Below are positions 16,080 to 24,307 of a stretch of 64,000 nucleotides of DNA, piece by piece. Position numbers and translations under genes: made by a program. Within the stretch, counting starts at the first letter, position 1; every line of letters starts with the position of its first letter. The notes beneath the pieces were generated by a model that did not search any database, was not told the origin of the DNA, and saw only the letters and a list, made by a program, of their open reading frames with translations. Origin of the DNA: CBDBGD01 sp965205235 (GTDB lineage Bacteria > Chloroflexota > Dehalococcoidia > Lucifugimonadales > UBA1127); assembly GCA_965205235.1 (NCBI GenBank), contig CBDBGD010000007.1, positions 310,001 through 374,000 of the forward strand, given 5' to 3'.

Positions 16080-16856
16080 CTAGCCGGGGTACAGATCCCA
16101 GCGTCCGCTGCGGAATCGCCACATTCGGGGGGCTGCGTCGGGCGCGCCCTGCTGGGGCGCGAGGGCGAGGAAGAGCTGGCCGGAGCAGACGGCGGCAGCG
16201 GGCTGGAGTGTGCTCAGAAGCGCGGTGGCGTCACCGTGCAGCGGCCCGACGAGCAGCTTGCTGGTCGACGAGCCGAGGACGAGGCGGTTGAGGGCCTGCA
16301 CCGTCTCGGCGGCGTCCTCGCCGAGCTCCACCGCCACCTGCCACAGTACCTCTCGCACGTAGGCGGCCCCTTCCTCGCGACCGGGGACGGCGATGGTCCC
16401 CGACCGCCAGACGGCGACGTCGGCGGGAAGCTCCGCGTCTCCGAGCTCCGGGGTCTCGCCGCTGCCACGCTGGACGACGCTGACGGAGGGGTCGCCCTCG
16501 TAGGCGGCGCGGAGCTGGTCAGCGAGGGCCGCCACCCACGCCGCCGAGGAGGCGGACGCCGCACCCTGCACCGCCTCGAAGCTGCGGAGCACCAGGGCCT
16601 CGACCTCGAGGGGCGCGTCGGCGTCGCGGGCTTCCGGCTCGTCTTGCACGACGGCCGCAGCCGTTCCTGCCCGGCCGACGGAGTGTCGGGTGGAAATGGT
16701 GCCGATGCCCTTGGACAGCGCGGTGAAGACGGAGTAGACCCGCTGGCCGGTGCCGTCGCAGTGGGGACAGGGGGTGTCCTCCTCCGAGCGACTCATGGGC
16801 CGGCTCAGGTCGTACCGGGTGTTGCACTTTCGACAGACGTACTCGTAGACGGGCAT
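16080..16856 (-). CDS. FmdB zinc ribbon protein with long unrecognised C-terminal domain
   Basis: 258 residues. The N-terminal ~45 are an FmdB-type zinc ribbon (MPVYEYVCRKCNTRYDL, then CPHCDGTGQRVYSVF) with two CxxC knuckles. The remaining ~200 residues are acidic/alanine-rich with alternating helices and strands (VALVLRSFEAVQGA region, VAVWRSGTIAVPGREEGAAYVREVLWQVAVELGEDAAE) and match nothing I recognise. Typical FmdB regulators are 70-110 residues, so this is a fusion. A second, ordinary FmdB protein lies 41 bases upstream on the same strand. Function unknown. The unknown domain could be a scaffold or nucleotide-binding module, but no motif supports that. Confidence 0.8.
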   Translation of the reverse strand: MPVYEYVCRKCNTRYDLSRPMSRSEEDTPCPHCDGTGQRVYSVFTALSKGIGTISTRHSVGRAGTAAAVVQDEPEARDADAPLEVEALVLRSFEAVQGAASASSAAWVAALADQLRAAYEGDPSVSVVQRGSGETPELGDAELPADVAVWRSGTIAVPGREEGAAYVREVLWQVAVELGEDAAETVQALNRLVLGSSTSKLLVGPLHGDATALLSTLQPAAAVCSGQLFLALAPQQGAPDAAPRMWRFRSGRWDLYPG

Positions 16857-16897
16857 GGCTCACGCAGACGATTGGGATGGCGCCGGCAGCGCGATAC

Positions 16898-17131
16898 CTA
16901 GTGGGCGCAGGGGCAGCCCCCGCCGTCGGAGAGGCCGCAGCCGCCCATGCCGCCGACGACCGAGGCCATCTCCCCGGCCCCCGAGGCGGTGACGGCGGCG
17001 AAGACGGAGAGGACGCGGTGGGCCGGGGCCTCGCATCGGGGGCACGTGGTGCCCTCCGACGAGCGATCCATGGACCGTCGAAGCTCGAACCGGGTGTCGC
17101 AGGTACCGCAGACGTACTCGTACAAAGGCAT
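16898..17131 (-). CDS. FmdB family zinc ribbon protein
   Basis: 77-residue small zinc ribbon: MPLYEYVCGTCDTRFELRRSMDRSSEGTTCP with paired CxxC motifs (CGTC, CPRC), then a Gly/Ala-rich tail ending in CGLSDGGGCPCAH, whose extra cysteines could bind a metal. FmdB proteins are proposed regulators, but their role is not established. It forms a tandem pair with the larger FmdB fusion downstream and sits 88 bases after polA on the same strand. Confidence 0.88.
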   Translation of the reverse strand: MPLYEYVCGTCDTRFELRRSMDRSSEGTTCPRCEAPAHRVLSVFAAVTASGAGEMASVVGGMGGCGLSDGGGCPCAH

Positions 17132-17219
17132 CGGACGCTACTCCAAAAACGGGTGTCTGAAAGTGCATTCTAGGAGGCAGGGCGGAGGGGGTCAAGGGCT
17201 GCGCGGGGGTGGGGGCCTG

Positions 17220-20036
17220 CTACTCCAGCTCGCCCCAGCTTGCGCCGGTCTTGACCATCACCTTGAGGGGCACCGCGAGCTCCAGCGCCCGGGGCATTTC
17301 GTCGAGCACCAGGCCCTTCAGGGCTTCGACCTCGTCGGCGGGGGCTTCGAAGATGAGCTCGTCGTGGACCTGGAGGAGCATGCGGCTGCGGAGGCCCATC
17401 TGGGCCATGCGGTTGCGGACACGCACCATGGCGAGCTTCATGATCTCCGCCGCGGTGCCCTGGATGGGCATGTTGACGGCCTCCCGCTGCGTGGCCTGCC
17501 GGATGGCGGGGTTGCTGGAATGGATCTCCGGCGTGGCGCGGCGGCGGCCCAGCATGGTCCGGACGTAGCCCTGCTCCCGTGCCTGCGTCACCGTGCGGTC
17601 GCGGTAGTCGGCGGCGCCCTGGTACCGCTCGAAGTAGCTGGCGATGAACTCGCGGCCCTCCTCGATGCTCAGCCCCGTCTGGTTGGCGATGCCCCAGCCG
17701 CTGACGCCGTAGATGACGCCGAAGTTGAGCACCTTGGCGATGCGCCGCTGGTCTGCGGTGACCTCGTCCATGGGGACGTCGTAGACCTGGGCGGCGGTGG
17801 CGGCGTGGATGTCGTGGTCCTGGCGGAACGCGTCGAGCAGCGCGGGGTCCTGCGAGAGGTGGGCGAGGACGCGTAACTCGATCTGGGAGTAGTCGGCGGC
17901 GAGGAGGAGCCAGCCGGGCTCGCCGGGGATGAAGGCCGTGCGAATGCGGTGGCCCAGGTCCGTGCGGGTGGGGATGTTCTGCAGGTTGGGGTCGTTGGAG
18001 GAGACGCGACCGGTGACCGAGCCCGCCTGGTTGTAGCTGGTGTGCACGCGACCCGTGCGGGGGTTCACCAGCACAGGCAGAGCGTCCACGTAGGTGGACT
18101 TGAGCTTGGCCAACTGGCGGTTCTCCAGCACGAGGTTCACGACTTCGTGGACGTCCCGGAGGGTGTCCAGGATGGCGGCGTCGGTGGAGTAGGCGCCGGT
18201 GCGAGTCTTCTTGGGGCGGCCCATGCCCTCCATCTTCTCGTGGAGGCGAAGCTCGCCGAAGAGGAGCTCGCCCAACTGGGAGGGCGAGTTCATGTTGAAC
18301 CGGTGGCCGACGGAGGCGTAGGCCGCCTCCTCGAGCTCGGCGAGGCGCGTCCCGAGCTCGTCGCCCATCTGCGCGAGCAGGAGGCTGTCGAGCTTGATGC
18401 CGGCGACCTGCATCTCGACCAAGACCGGCGCGAGGGGCATTTCGACGTCGCTGAAGAGCTGCGCCAAGCCCTCGCGCTCCAAGTCCTTCGCCAGCATCTG
18501 CCACAGGCGGAACGTCATGTCGGCGTCGGCGCAGGAGTAGCCGGCCGCGCTTTCGATGGACGTCTGGGCGAAGGTGACCTGCTTGCGGCCGGAGCCGATG
18601 AGCTCGTCGATGGGCGTCATCTCCACGCCGAGGAGGTCCAGGGCGAGGTTCTTGAGGCCGATGGCCTTGTGGCCGAGGAGGTGGGCGGCAAGCAAGGTGT
18701 CGAAGGCCACGTTGGCGACCTGGACGCCGAGGTTGGCAAGCAGCGTCACGTCGTAGTTAGCCTTGTGAGCAGCCTTGGGGAGGGCCGCGTCGCCCAACAC
18801 GGGCGCGAGACGCTCCAGGACTCGATCCCTGGGAAGCTGGGGGCCCTCGACGTGGCCGACGGGGACGTACCAGGCGCGGCCGGGCGCCGTGGCGAAGGAG
18901 AGGCCGACCAGGTCCGACCGCAGGGGGTCTATTCGCCTGTCCTTGGGGTCGAAGGGCGCCGTCTCAACGTCGAAGGTGAAGCCGGAGGAGGCCGTCAGCT
19001 CGCGGACCAGCGCATCGAGCGACTCCTCGTCGGTGACGGTGGTGTAGGCGAGCGGGACCGCGTCGGCGGTGGGCGCCGCGGGAGTGGCGGCCTCCTGGGC
19101 ATCGTCCGACTCGCCCGGCGGCACCCAGTTGACGAGGCTGAAGAACTCCAGCCCTCGCAGGAACTCCACGACGTCGGCGCGGCGGTAGCGGCCCCAGCGG
19201 GAGGTCTCGAGGTCGAGGCGGACGGGCGCGTCCCGTCGCAGGGTGACGAGGTCGAGGCCGAGGAAGGCAGCATCGCGATTCGTCTCCAGGAGCGCGCGCT
19301 GCTTGTCGGGGACGCTGTCGAGGTTGTCGTAGATGGCCGGGACGGAGCCGAACTGCTGCAGGAGGCGAACGGCGGTCTTCTCGCCGACGCCGGGGATGCC
19401 GGGGATATTGTCGGAGGGGTCGCCTCGGAGGGCCTTCAGGTCGATGAGCTGCGCGGGAGTGAGGCCGCCGTAGCGCTCCCGCACGCGAACTTGGTCGAAG
19501 ACGAGCTGCTCTCCCATGCGGTACTGGAGCACGACACGGACGCGGGGGGAGACGAGCTGGAGCACGTCGGTGTCGCCGGTGAGGATGAGGACGTCGACGT
19601 CCTCGGCCTCGGCCTGCCGGCTGAGGGCGCCGAGGAGGTCGTCGGCCTCTAGGCCGTCCATTTCGAAGATGGGGACCTGGAGGGTCTCCATGAGGCGTCG
19701 GACGTGGGGGAACTGCTGCGCGAGCTCGGGCGCCATCTCCGGTCGGTGGGCCTTGTACGCCTCGAACTTCGCATGGCGGAAGGTGGGCGTGGGGAGGTCA
19801 AACGCGATGGCGAGGTGGGTGGGCTCGAAGTCCTCCACGGCCTTGCGGAGCATGTGCGTGAAGCCGTAGACGCCGCGGACCTCCTGGCCGGTGGCGCGAA
19901 CGGTGAGCGGCCGCTGGATGGCGTGCCACGCCCGATGGACCATGGCATGGCCATCCAGCAGCATGAGCAGCGGCTGAGCCTGCAGCAGGCGTTGGGGCTG
20001 AGCGCCCACGTCCGGGCGGCGCAACCTGACAGCCAA
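17220..20036 (-). CDS. polA: DNA polymerase I with intact proofreading domain
   Basis: About 938 residues. The 5'-3' exonuclease/FEN domain occupies roughly 1-290 (LLMLLDGHAMVHRAW, IPGIPGVGEKTAVRLLQQFG). The 3'-5' exonuclease domain, roughly 310-520, keeps the acidic metal ligands (FTFDVETAPFD, AHKANYDVTLL, SCADADMTFRLW), so proofreading is probably active. The polymerase domain has motif A (LLAADYSQIELRVLAHL), motif B (RRIAKVLNFGVIYGVS) and motif C (LLQVHDELIFEAP). The start is uncertain. A -10 box at 20064-20069 lies inside the longest open frame, so the start must be downstream; the TTG at 20036, GTG at 20009 and ATG at 19964 are candidates. Confidence 0.93.
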   Translation of the reverse strand: MAVRLRRPDVGAQPQRLLQAQPLLMLLDGHAMVHRAWHAIQRPLTVRATGQEVRGVYGFTHMLRKAVEDFEPTHLAIAFDLPTPTFRHAKFEAYKAHRPEMAPELAQQFPHVRRLMETLQVPIFEMDGLEADDLLGALSRQAEAEDVDVLILTGDTDVLQLVSPRVRVVLQYRMGEQLVFDQVRVRERYGGLTPAQLIDLKALRGDPSDNIPGIPGVGEKTAVRLLQQFGSVPAIYDNLDSVPDKQRALLETNRDAAFLGLDLVTLRRDAPVRLDLETSRWGRYRRADVVEFLRGLEFFSLVNWVPPGESDDAQEAATPAAPTADAVPLAYTTVTDEESLDALVRELTASSGFTFDVETAPFDPKDRRIDPLRSDLVGLSFATAPGRAWYVPVGHVEGPQLPRDRVLERLAPVLGDAALPKAAHKANYDVTLLANLGVQVANVAFDTLLAAHLLGHKAIGLKNLALDLLGVEMTPIDELIGSGRKQVTFAQTSIESAAGYSCADADMTFRLWQMLAKDLEREGLAQLFSDVEMPLAPVLVEMQVAGIKLDSLLLAQMGDELGTRLAELEEAAYASVGHRFNMNSPSQLGELLFGELRLHEKMEGMGRPKKTRTGAYSTDAAILDTLRDVHEVVNLVLENRQLAKLKSTYVDALPVLVNPRTGRVHTSYNQAGSVTGRVSSNDPNLQNIPTRTDLGHRIRTAFIPGEPGWLLLAADYSQIELRVLAHLSQDPALLDAFRQDHDIHAATAAQVYDVPMDEVTADQRRIAKVLNFGVIYGVSGWGIANQTGLSIEEGREFIASYFERYQGAADYRDRTVTQAREQGYVRTMLGRRRATPEIHSSNPAIRQATQREAVNMPIQGTAAEIMKLAMVRVRNRMAQMGLRSRMLLQVHDELIFEAPADEVEALKGLVLDEMPRALELAVPLKVMVKTGASWGELE

Positions 20037-20063
20037 TGCCTCACCCCGGGGAAGGTTGGCCGC

Positions 20064-20069
20064 ATTATA
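20064..20069 (-). promoter_or_regulatory. -10 box upstream of polA
   Basis: Perfect TATAAT on the minus strand between the coiled-coil gene and polA, about 28 bases before the TTG at 20036. No consensus -35 is visible at 17 bp. It indicates polA is not only read from the upstream genes. Confidence 0.5.
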
Positions 20070-20153
20070 GCGCGGCCGCACCTACCGGGACAGGCTTGAA
20101 ACCCGTGCCGTCACTCCAGGGAGCGCGCGCCGCCCCGCTCCCCGGCGGGCGCT

Positions 20154-20690
20154 TCAGTCCGTGGGCGCCGGCGTCCTGACTTCCTGCGACTCCAGGCTGT
20201 CCAACCCCAGACGGATGCTGTTCAGCGCCGCGGAAAGCTGCGTCTCCAGCCGGGAGAGGACTTCCTGGGCGTAGCGGTTGGACTCACGCACCTGCGTGTC
20301 GCCAAAGGACTGGGCCTTCTGCGCGAGGGTGTGCGCCCCCTGCTGGGCGTCCTGGAGGAGCGCGTCGGAGCGCCGCTTGGCGTCGGCGAGCATGTGCTCG
20401 GCCTTGCGCTCGGCCTCGGCCATGATGGCGCTCTCCTTGACCTGGTTGCGGGACGCCTCCTCCGCCGAGGCCTTGATGCGTCGCGCGTCGAGGAGCGCCT
20501 GGCTGAGGACGGACTCGCGCTGTGCGAGCATGTCCTGGGCGTCCTGCAGGTCCTGGGGGATGGCGAGGCGCATCTGGTCGACCAGCTCCAGCATGCGATT
20601 GAGGTTGACCATCACCTTCTGGGTGGCAGGGACGCGGGCGCTGGAGGCAAGGGTCTTCTCCAGGTTGTCTACCAGACTCAGAATCTCCAT
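20154..20690 (-). CDS. DivIVA/ATPase-like coiled-coil protein
   Basis: 178-residue, almost wholly helical protein. It begins MEILSLVDNLEKTLASSARVP, then has a long heptad-rich coiled coil (residues ~50-165) with many Ala, Arg, Glu and Gln. This resembles Chloroflexota proteins annotated loosely as DivIVA-like or vacuolar ATPase subunit-like; no enzymatic motif is present. A role in cell-shape or pole organisation is possible only by analogy. The ATG has AGGAGGCCCC directly ahead. It lies 25 bases after coaD in the rsmD-coaD operon. Confidence 0.75.
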   Translation of the reverse strand: MEILSLVDNLEKTLASSARVPATQKVMVNLNRMLELVDQMRLAIPQDLQDAQDMLAQRESVLSQALLDARRIKASAEEASRNQVKESAIMAEAERKAEHMLADAKRRSDALLQDAQQGAHTLAQKAQSFGDTQVRESNRYAQEVLSRLETQLSAALNSIRLGLDSLESQEVRTPAPTD

Positions 20691-20715
20691 GGGGCCTCCT
20701 TTCATCTAGTCGGCA

Positions 20716-21197
<482 letters not shown>

Positions 21198-21201
<4 letters not shown>

Positions 21202-21752
21202 CGCGCACCTCCAAGTGGTCGATAGATGGAGAGAGTCGTTTCCCCGTAGGCCCGCTCGGTCACGCGCGCCAGCCGTCCGACGACGGAGGGAAGAGACTGA
21301 CGGCGGCCATGCTCGGCGACGACCGTGCCGTCGTCCGCCACCAGCGGCTCGATCCGCTCGAGGAGGGGGGGAAGCGCGTCCTGGGCGTAGGGCGGGTCCA
21401 TGAGGACGAGGTCGTAGGGGCCGGAGAGGACGGAGAGTGCCCGATCGACGGTCATTCTGTGCACGCGGGCCTGCGCCGCGAGGCCGAGGGAATCGAGGTT
21501 GGCGCGGAGGGCAGTGCACTCGCGGCCGCCCTGCTCGACGAAGTCGACGTGTGCTGCGCCGCGGCTGAGGGCTTCGATGCCGAGGGCGCCGGCGCCGGCG
21601 TAGAGGTCGAGGACGGAGGCGCCGGAGAGGCGCGAGGAGAGCATGGAGAAGAGTGCGTTGCGAACTCGACCTGAGGAGGGGCGGGTGGCGCTGCCACGTG
21701 CGACTTTCAACACGCGGCCCCGCACCTGTCCACCGCCAACGCGGACCGCCAT
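21198..21752 (-). CDS. rsmD: 16S rRNA (guanine966-N2)-methyltransferase RsmD
   Basis: 184-residue SAM-dependent methyltransferase that modifies G966 of 16S rRNA. GGQVRGRVLKVARGSATRPSSGRVRNALFSML is the family N terminus. SVLDLYAGAGALGIEALSRGA is the SAM-binding loop, and LVLMDPPYAQDALP carries the catalytic DPPY. The rsmD-coaD pair is a common bacterial arrangement. A long inverted repeat (21801-21823) lies about 50 bases upstream. Confidence 0.95.
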
Positions 21753-21800
21753 CGTATCGTACTCCTCGGCGGCGAAGGGCCGTCGCCGGGAAAATTTTGT

Positions 21801-21823
21801 CGGCTATCAACCAGTGATAGCCG
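21801..21823. promoter_or_regulatory. 9-bp perfect inverted repeat upstream of rsmD
   Basis: CGGCTATCA and TGATAGCCG are separated by ACCAG. The repeat lies in the 250-base divergent region between rsmD and the amidohydrolase gene. It has no U-run, so an operator or a folded leader is more likely than a terminator. No regulator is identified. Confidence 0.4.
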
Positions 21824-21943
21824 ATTACACCGTGGGATTCTAGCAGCAGACTGCGGTGGCTGTAAAGCCCTACTACCTGCAAGCTGCGGAGGAGGGGTAA
21901 GAGGGCCCCCGGTGCGACCGGCCCGTTTGCTCGCGCGTCAGCC

Positions 21944-21972
21944 TTGACATCCCCCTACGTCGCGCGTATGCT
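21944..21972 (+). promoter_or_regulatory. Sigma-70 type promoter for the amidohydrolase gene
   Basis: TTGACA at 21944-21949, 17-bp spacer, TATGCT at 21967-21972. The predicted start leaves a leader of about 24 bases containing the ribosome site AAGGAGGAGG before the ATG at 22003. Confidence 0.65.
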
Positions 21973-22002
21973 CCCGCGAGAACCCCCAAGGAGGAGGATG
22001 CT

Positions 22003-23181
22003 ATGTGGAAGGGCTTCAAAGTCATAGACGCAGACGCCCACATGCAGGAGCCATTCGACCTGTGGAGTGAATTCATCGACCCGGAGTTCTACGACCGGCG
22101 CCCCATCGTGAACGACTACGAGGGCAAGACCTTCTTCCACTACGCGCCCGGTGAGCTGTTCCCGGAGGGGACCGCACGCGGCGGGTCCGGTCAGGAGAAC
22201 CGAGAGGGACGCGGACGGCTACGGCCGCCCAAGGTCACCGCTCGCAACCGGCAGAAGTTCGGCGACGCGTGGGAGGCCGACTGGAGCGCCGAGAGCCGGC
22301 TGAAGGACATGGACCGCTACGGCTGGGACAAGATGGTCTGCATCCCCGGCACGGGCGCGGGCCCCATCCGCATCGAGGGGAAGGACCAGGCGCTGATCTG
22401 GGCCATCACCCGGGCCTGGAACAACTGGGCCCACCACTTCTGCAGCGCAGCCCCCTCACGCCTCAAGCTGGTGGGAGACCTGCCGAACCAGCACGACATC
22501 GAGACGCTGATCGTGGAGACGCGCCGCTGCGTGGAGCAGCTGGGCGCCGTCACCGTCACGATGCCCACGCCCGCCAAGGGCAAGGTGTGGAGCGACCCGG
22601 ACTACGACCCGTTCTGGAGCCTGGCCGCGGAGTTGGACTTCCCCGTCTCCTTCCACGGCGTGATGAGCGGAGACCCGCACACGGGCATGCGCTACCGCGG
22701 CATGGGCGGGGCCATCGTCGGCCTGGAGCACGCCATCGGCTTCCCGATGGAGAACATGATCTCCATGGGGCACCTCATCTACACGGGCGTCCTGGAGCGC
22801 CACCCCGAGCTGCGCGTCTCCTTCCTGGAGGGAAGCGCGGGCTGGCTGCCGTTCTGGCTGGGCCGCCTGGACGACCACGCCGTACCCGGCCATCGCCAGG
22901 AGGTGTTCTTCGACGCACCGACGCTGCCGCTGAAGCCGAGCGAGTACTTCCTGCGCCAGGGCTTCGTGGCGTGCGACGGGGACGAGTCGGCGCTGAAGGC
23001 GGCGGTGGACCTGTGCGGGGACGACCACATCGTGTGGAACACGGACTACCCGCACCCGGACGCGCCGGACCCCGACAAGGCGATCCCCGCGCTGCTGGCA
23101 CAGCCGATCTCGGAGGAGTCCAAGCGGAAGATCCTCTGGGACAACCCGGCCCGCCTGTACGGGGAGCGCATCCTGTCCTAG
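22003..23181 (+). CDS. Amidohydrolase family 2 metal-dependent hydrolase/decarboxylase
   Basis: 392-residue TIM-barrel protein of the amidohydrolase-2 (ACMSD-like) family. The metal motif IDADAHMQEP lies at the N terminus (DxDxH). Later metal ligands are in FPVSFHGVMSG near residue 220 and the terminal IVWNTDYPHPDAP near residue 350. HPELRVSFLEGSAGWLPFWLGRLD is the family signature. These enzymes hydrolyse or decarboxylate aromatic and related acids; the substrate here is unknown. The gene stands alone with its own promoter and converges on pyrD. Confidence 0.88.
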   Translation: MWKGFKVIDADAHMQEPFDLWSEFIDPEFYDRRPIVNDYEGKTFFHYAPGELFPEGTARGGSGQENREGRGRLRPPKVTARNRQKFGDAWEADWSAESRLKDMDRYGWDKMVCIPGTGAGPIRIEGKDQALIWAITRAWNNWAHHFCSAAPSRLKLVGDLPNQHDIETLIVETRRCVEQLGAVTVTMPTPAKGKVWSDPDYDPFWSLAAELDFPVSFHGVMSGDPHTGMRYRGMGGAIVGLEHAIGFPMENMISMGHLIYTGVLERHPELRVSFLEGSAGWLPFWLGRLDDHAVPGHRQEVFFDAPTLPLKPSEYFLRQGFVACDGDESALKAAVDLCGDDHIVWNTDYPHPDAPDPDKAIPALLAQPISEESKRKILWDNPARLYGERILS

Positions 23182-23229
23182 GACTGCGCACAGCATAGCG
23201 ACGAGCGAGCGAAGCCCCGCCTGGCGTGA

Positions 23230-24198
23230 CTAGGCGGGGCTTCCTGTTGGCGTCGTGCGCCGGCGCTGGGAGTGGGCGGCGCCGACGAGGGCGGCGAGGT
23301 CGCCGCCGCGGCGGAGGTGTCGCTCCAGACCGCGCAGCACGTGGAGCGGCGCCCATGGGTTGGCATAGTTCGCCGACCCGACCTGGACGGCACACGCCCC
23401 GGCCATCAGGAAGTCGAGCGCATCCTCGACTGTGCCAATGCCGCCAACGCCGATCAGGGGCAGGTCGACAGCCTCGTAGGCTCGGTACACCATGGCCAGG
23501 GCCACGGGCTTGAGGGCAGGGCCGGAGACTCCGCCGGCGCCGGCGCCCAGGAGGGGGCCGGGACGTGCGCGGTCAACGACCATGCCGGAGAGCGTGTTCA
23601 CCAGGGTGAGGGCGTGGGCACCGCCGGCAGCAGCGGCCTGGGCTATGGGGACGACGTCGGTGACGTTGGGGGAGAGCTTGACGATCACCGGCAGGGAGGT
23701 GGCCTCCCTCACGCGCCGGGTGACCTCCTCGGTGAGGTGCGGGCTCTGGCCGAAATCGAGACCGCCCTCCACGTTGGGGCAGCTGACGTTGACCTCGAGC
23801 GCGGCGACGCCGGGCGTGCCGTCCGCCGCGGCCGCGAGCGCTGCGAACTCGTCGACGCGTTCCCCGGCGATGCTGAGGATGACCGGCGCGCTCCACGCGG
23901 CCCATCGGGGCGCATGGTCGCGGAGGACCGCGTCGATGCCGGGGTTCTCGAGCCCGATGGAGTTGAGGAACCAGCCGGGGCCGTGCGCGACACGGGGCTT
24001 GGGGTTCCCCGCTCGCGGGTGCGGCGTTGCGGTCTTGGCCACCAGCGCACCCAGTCGCTGGAAGTCCATGCCGGGGGGAAGGCCCACTCCGTAGCCGTCA
24101 CGACCAAAGGTGCCGGAGGCGATCATGACGGGGTTGCGCAGCAGCAGGCCGTCGGGATGACCGGGCGCGACCTGGACCTTCAGGTCAGGCTGAGGCAT
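23230..24198 (-). CDS. pyrD: Dihydroorotate dehydrogenase, class 1B type
   Basis: 322-residue flavoenzyme converting dihydroorotate to orotate in pyrimidine synthesis. The FMN-binding region reads NPVMIASGTFGRDGYG. The catalytic Cys of class 1 enzymes is in EVNVSCPNVEGGLDFG near residue 140, LIGVGGIGTVEDALDFLMAGACAVQVGSA closes the phosphate site, and NSIGLENPG is also typical. Class 1B enzymes work with PyrK, which is not in this window. A stem-loop immediately upstream encloses the likely ribosome site. The gene follows ftsZ on the same strand after about 110 bases. Confidence 0.93.
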   Translation of the reverse strand: MPQPDLKVQVAPGHPDGLLLRNPVMIASGTFGRDGYGVGLPPGMDFQRLGALVAKTATPHPRAGNPKPRVAHGPGWFLNSIGLENPGIDAVLRDHAPRWAAWSAPVILSIAGERVDEFAALAAAADGTPGVAALEVNVSCPNVEGGLDFGQSPHLTEEVTRRVREATSLPVIVKLSPNVTDVVPIAQAAAAGGAHALTLVNTLSGMVVDRARPGPLLGAGAGGVSGPALKPVALAMVYRAYEAVDLPLIGVGGIGTVEDALDFLMAGACAVQVGSANYANPWAPLHVLRGLERHLRRGGDLAALVGAAHSQRRRTTPTGSPA

Positions 24199-24204
24199 GG
24201 TGAA

Positions 24205-24246
24205 ACCCCCTCAGGCGGGCATTCTTTCACAGCCGCGTGAGGGGGT
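24205..24246 (-). promoter_or_regulatory. Leader stem-loop enclosing the pyrD ribosome site
   Basis: On the minus strand ACCCCCTCA (24238-24246) pairs perfectly with TGAGGGGGT (24205-24213), and the second arm is the only Shine-Dalgarno-like stretch ahead of the pyrD ATG. Translation would be blocked when the stem forms. A weak promoter-like TTGACC overlaps the first arm, so transcripts starting further downstream would lack it. Confidence 0.4.
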
Positions 24247-24253
24247 CAACACT

Positions 24254-24286
24254 CTCCACGGGCACGGTGCGCCCGCGCCCGTGGAG
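24254..24286 (-). terminator. Hairpin downstream of ftsZ
   Basis: CTCCACGGGC and GCCCGTGGAG form a 10-bp stem with a 13-base loop, 22 bases past the ftsZ stop. There is no clear U-run, so it may act as an mRNA 3'-end stabiliser or a Rho-assisted end. Confidence 0.4.
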
Positions 24287-24307
24287 TAGGCCAGGAGTGC
24301 AGCCTGC

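Noticed and set aside
17949..19652. 567-codon plus-strand open frame opposite polA, and a 570-codon one opposite pcrA (53038-54750)
   Set aside because: Antisense shadows. No ribosome site or domain, while the opposite strands encode full polymerase and helicase motifs.
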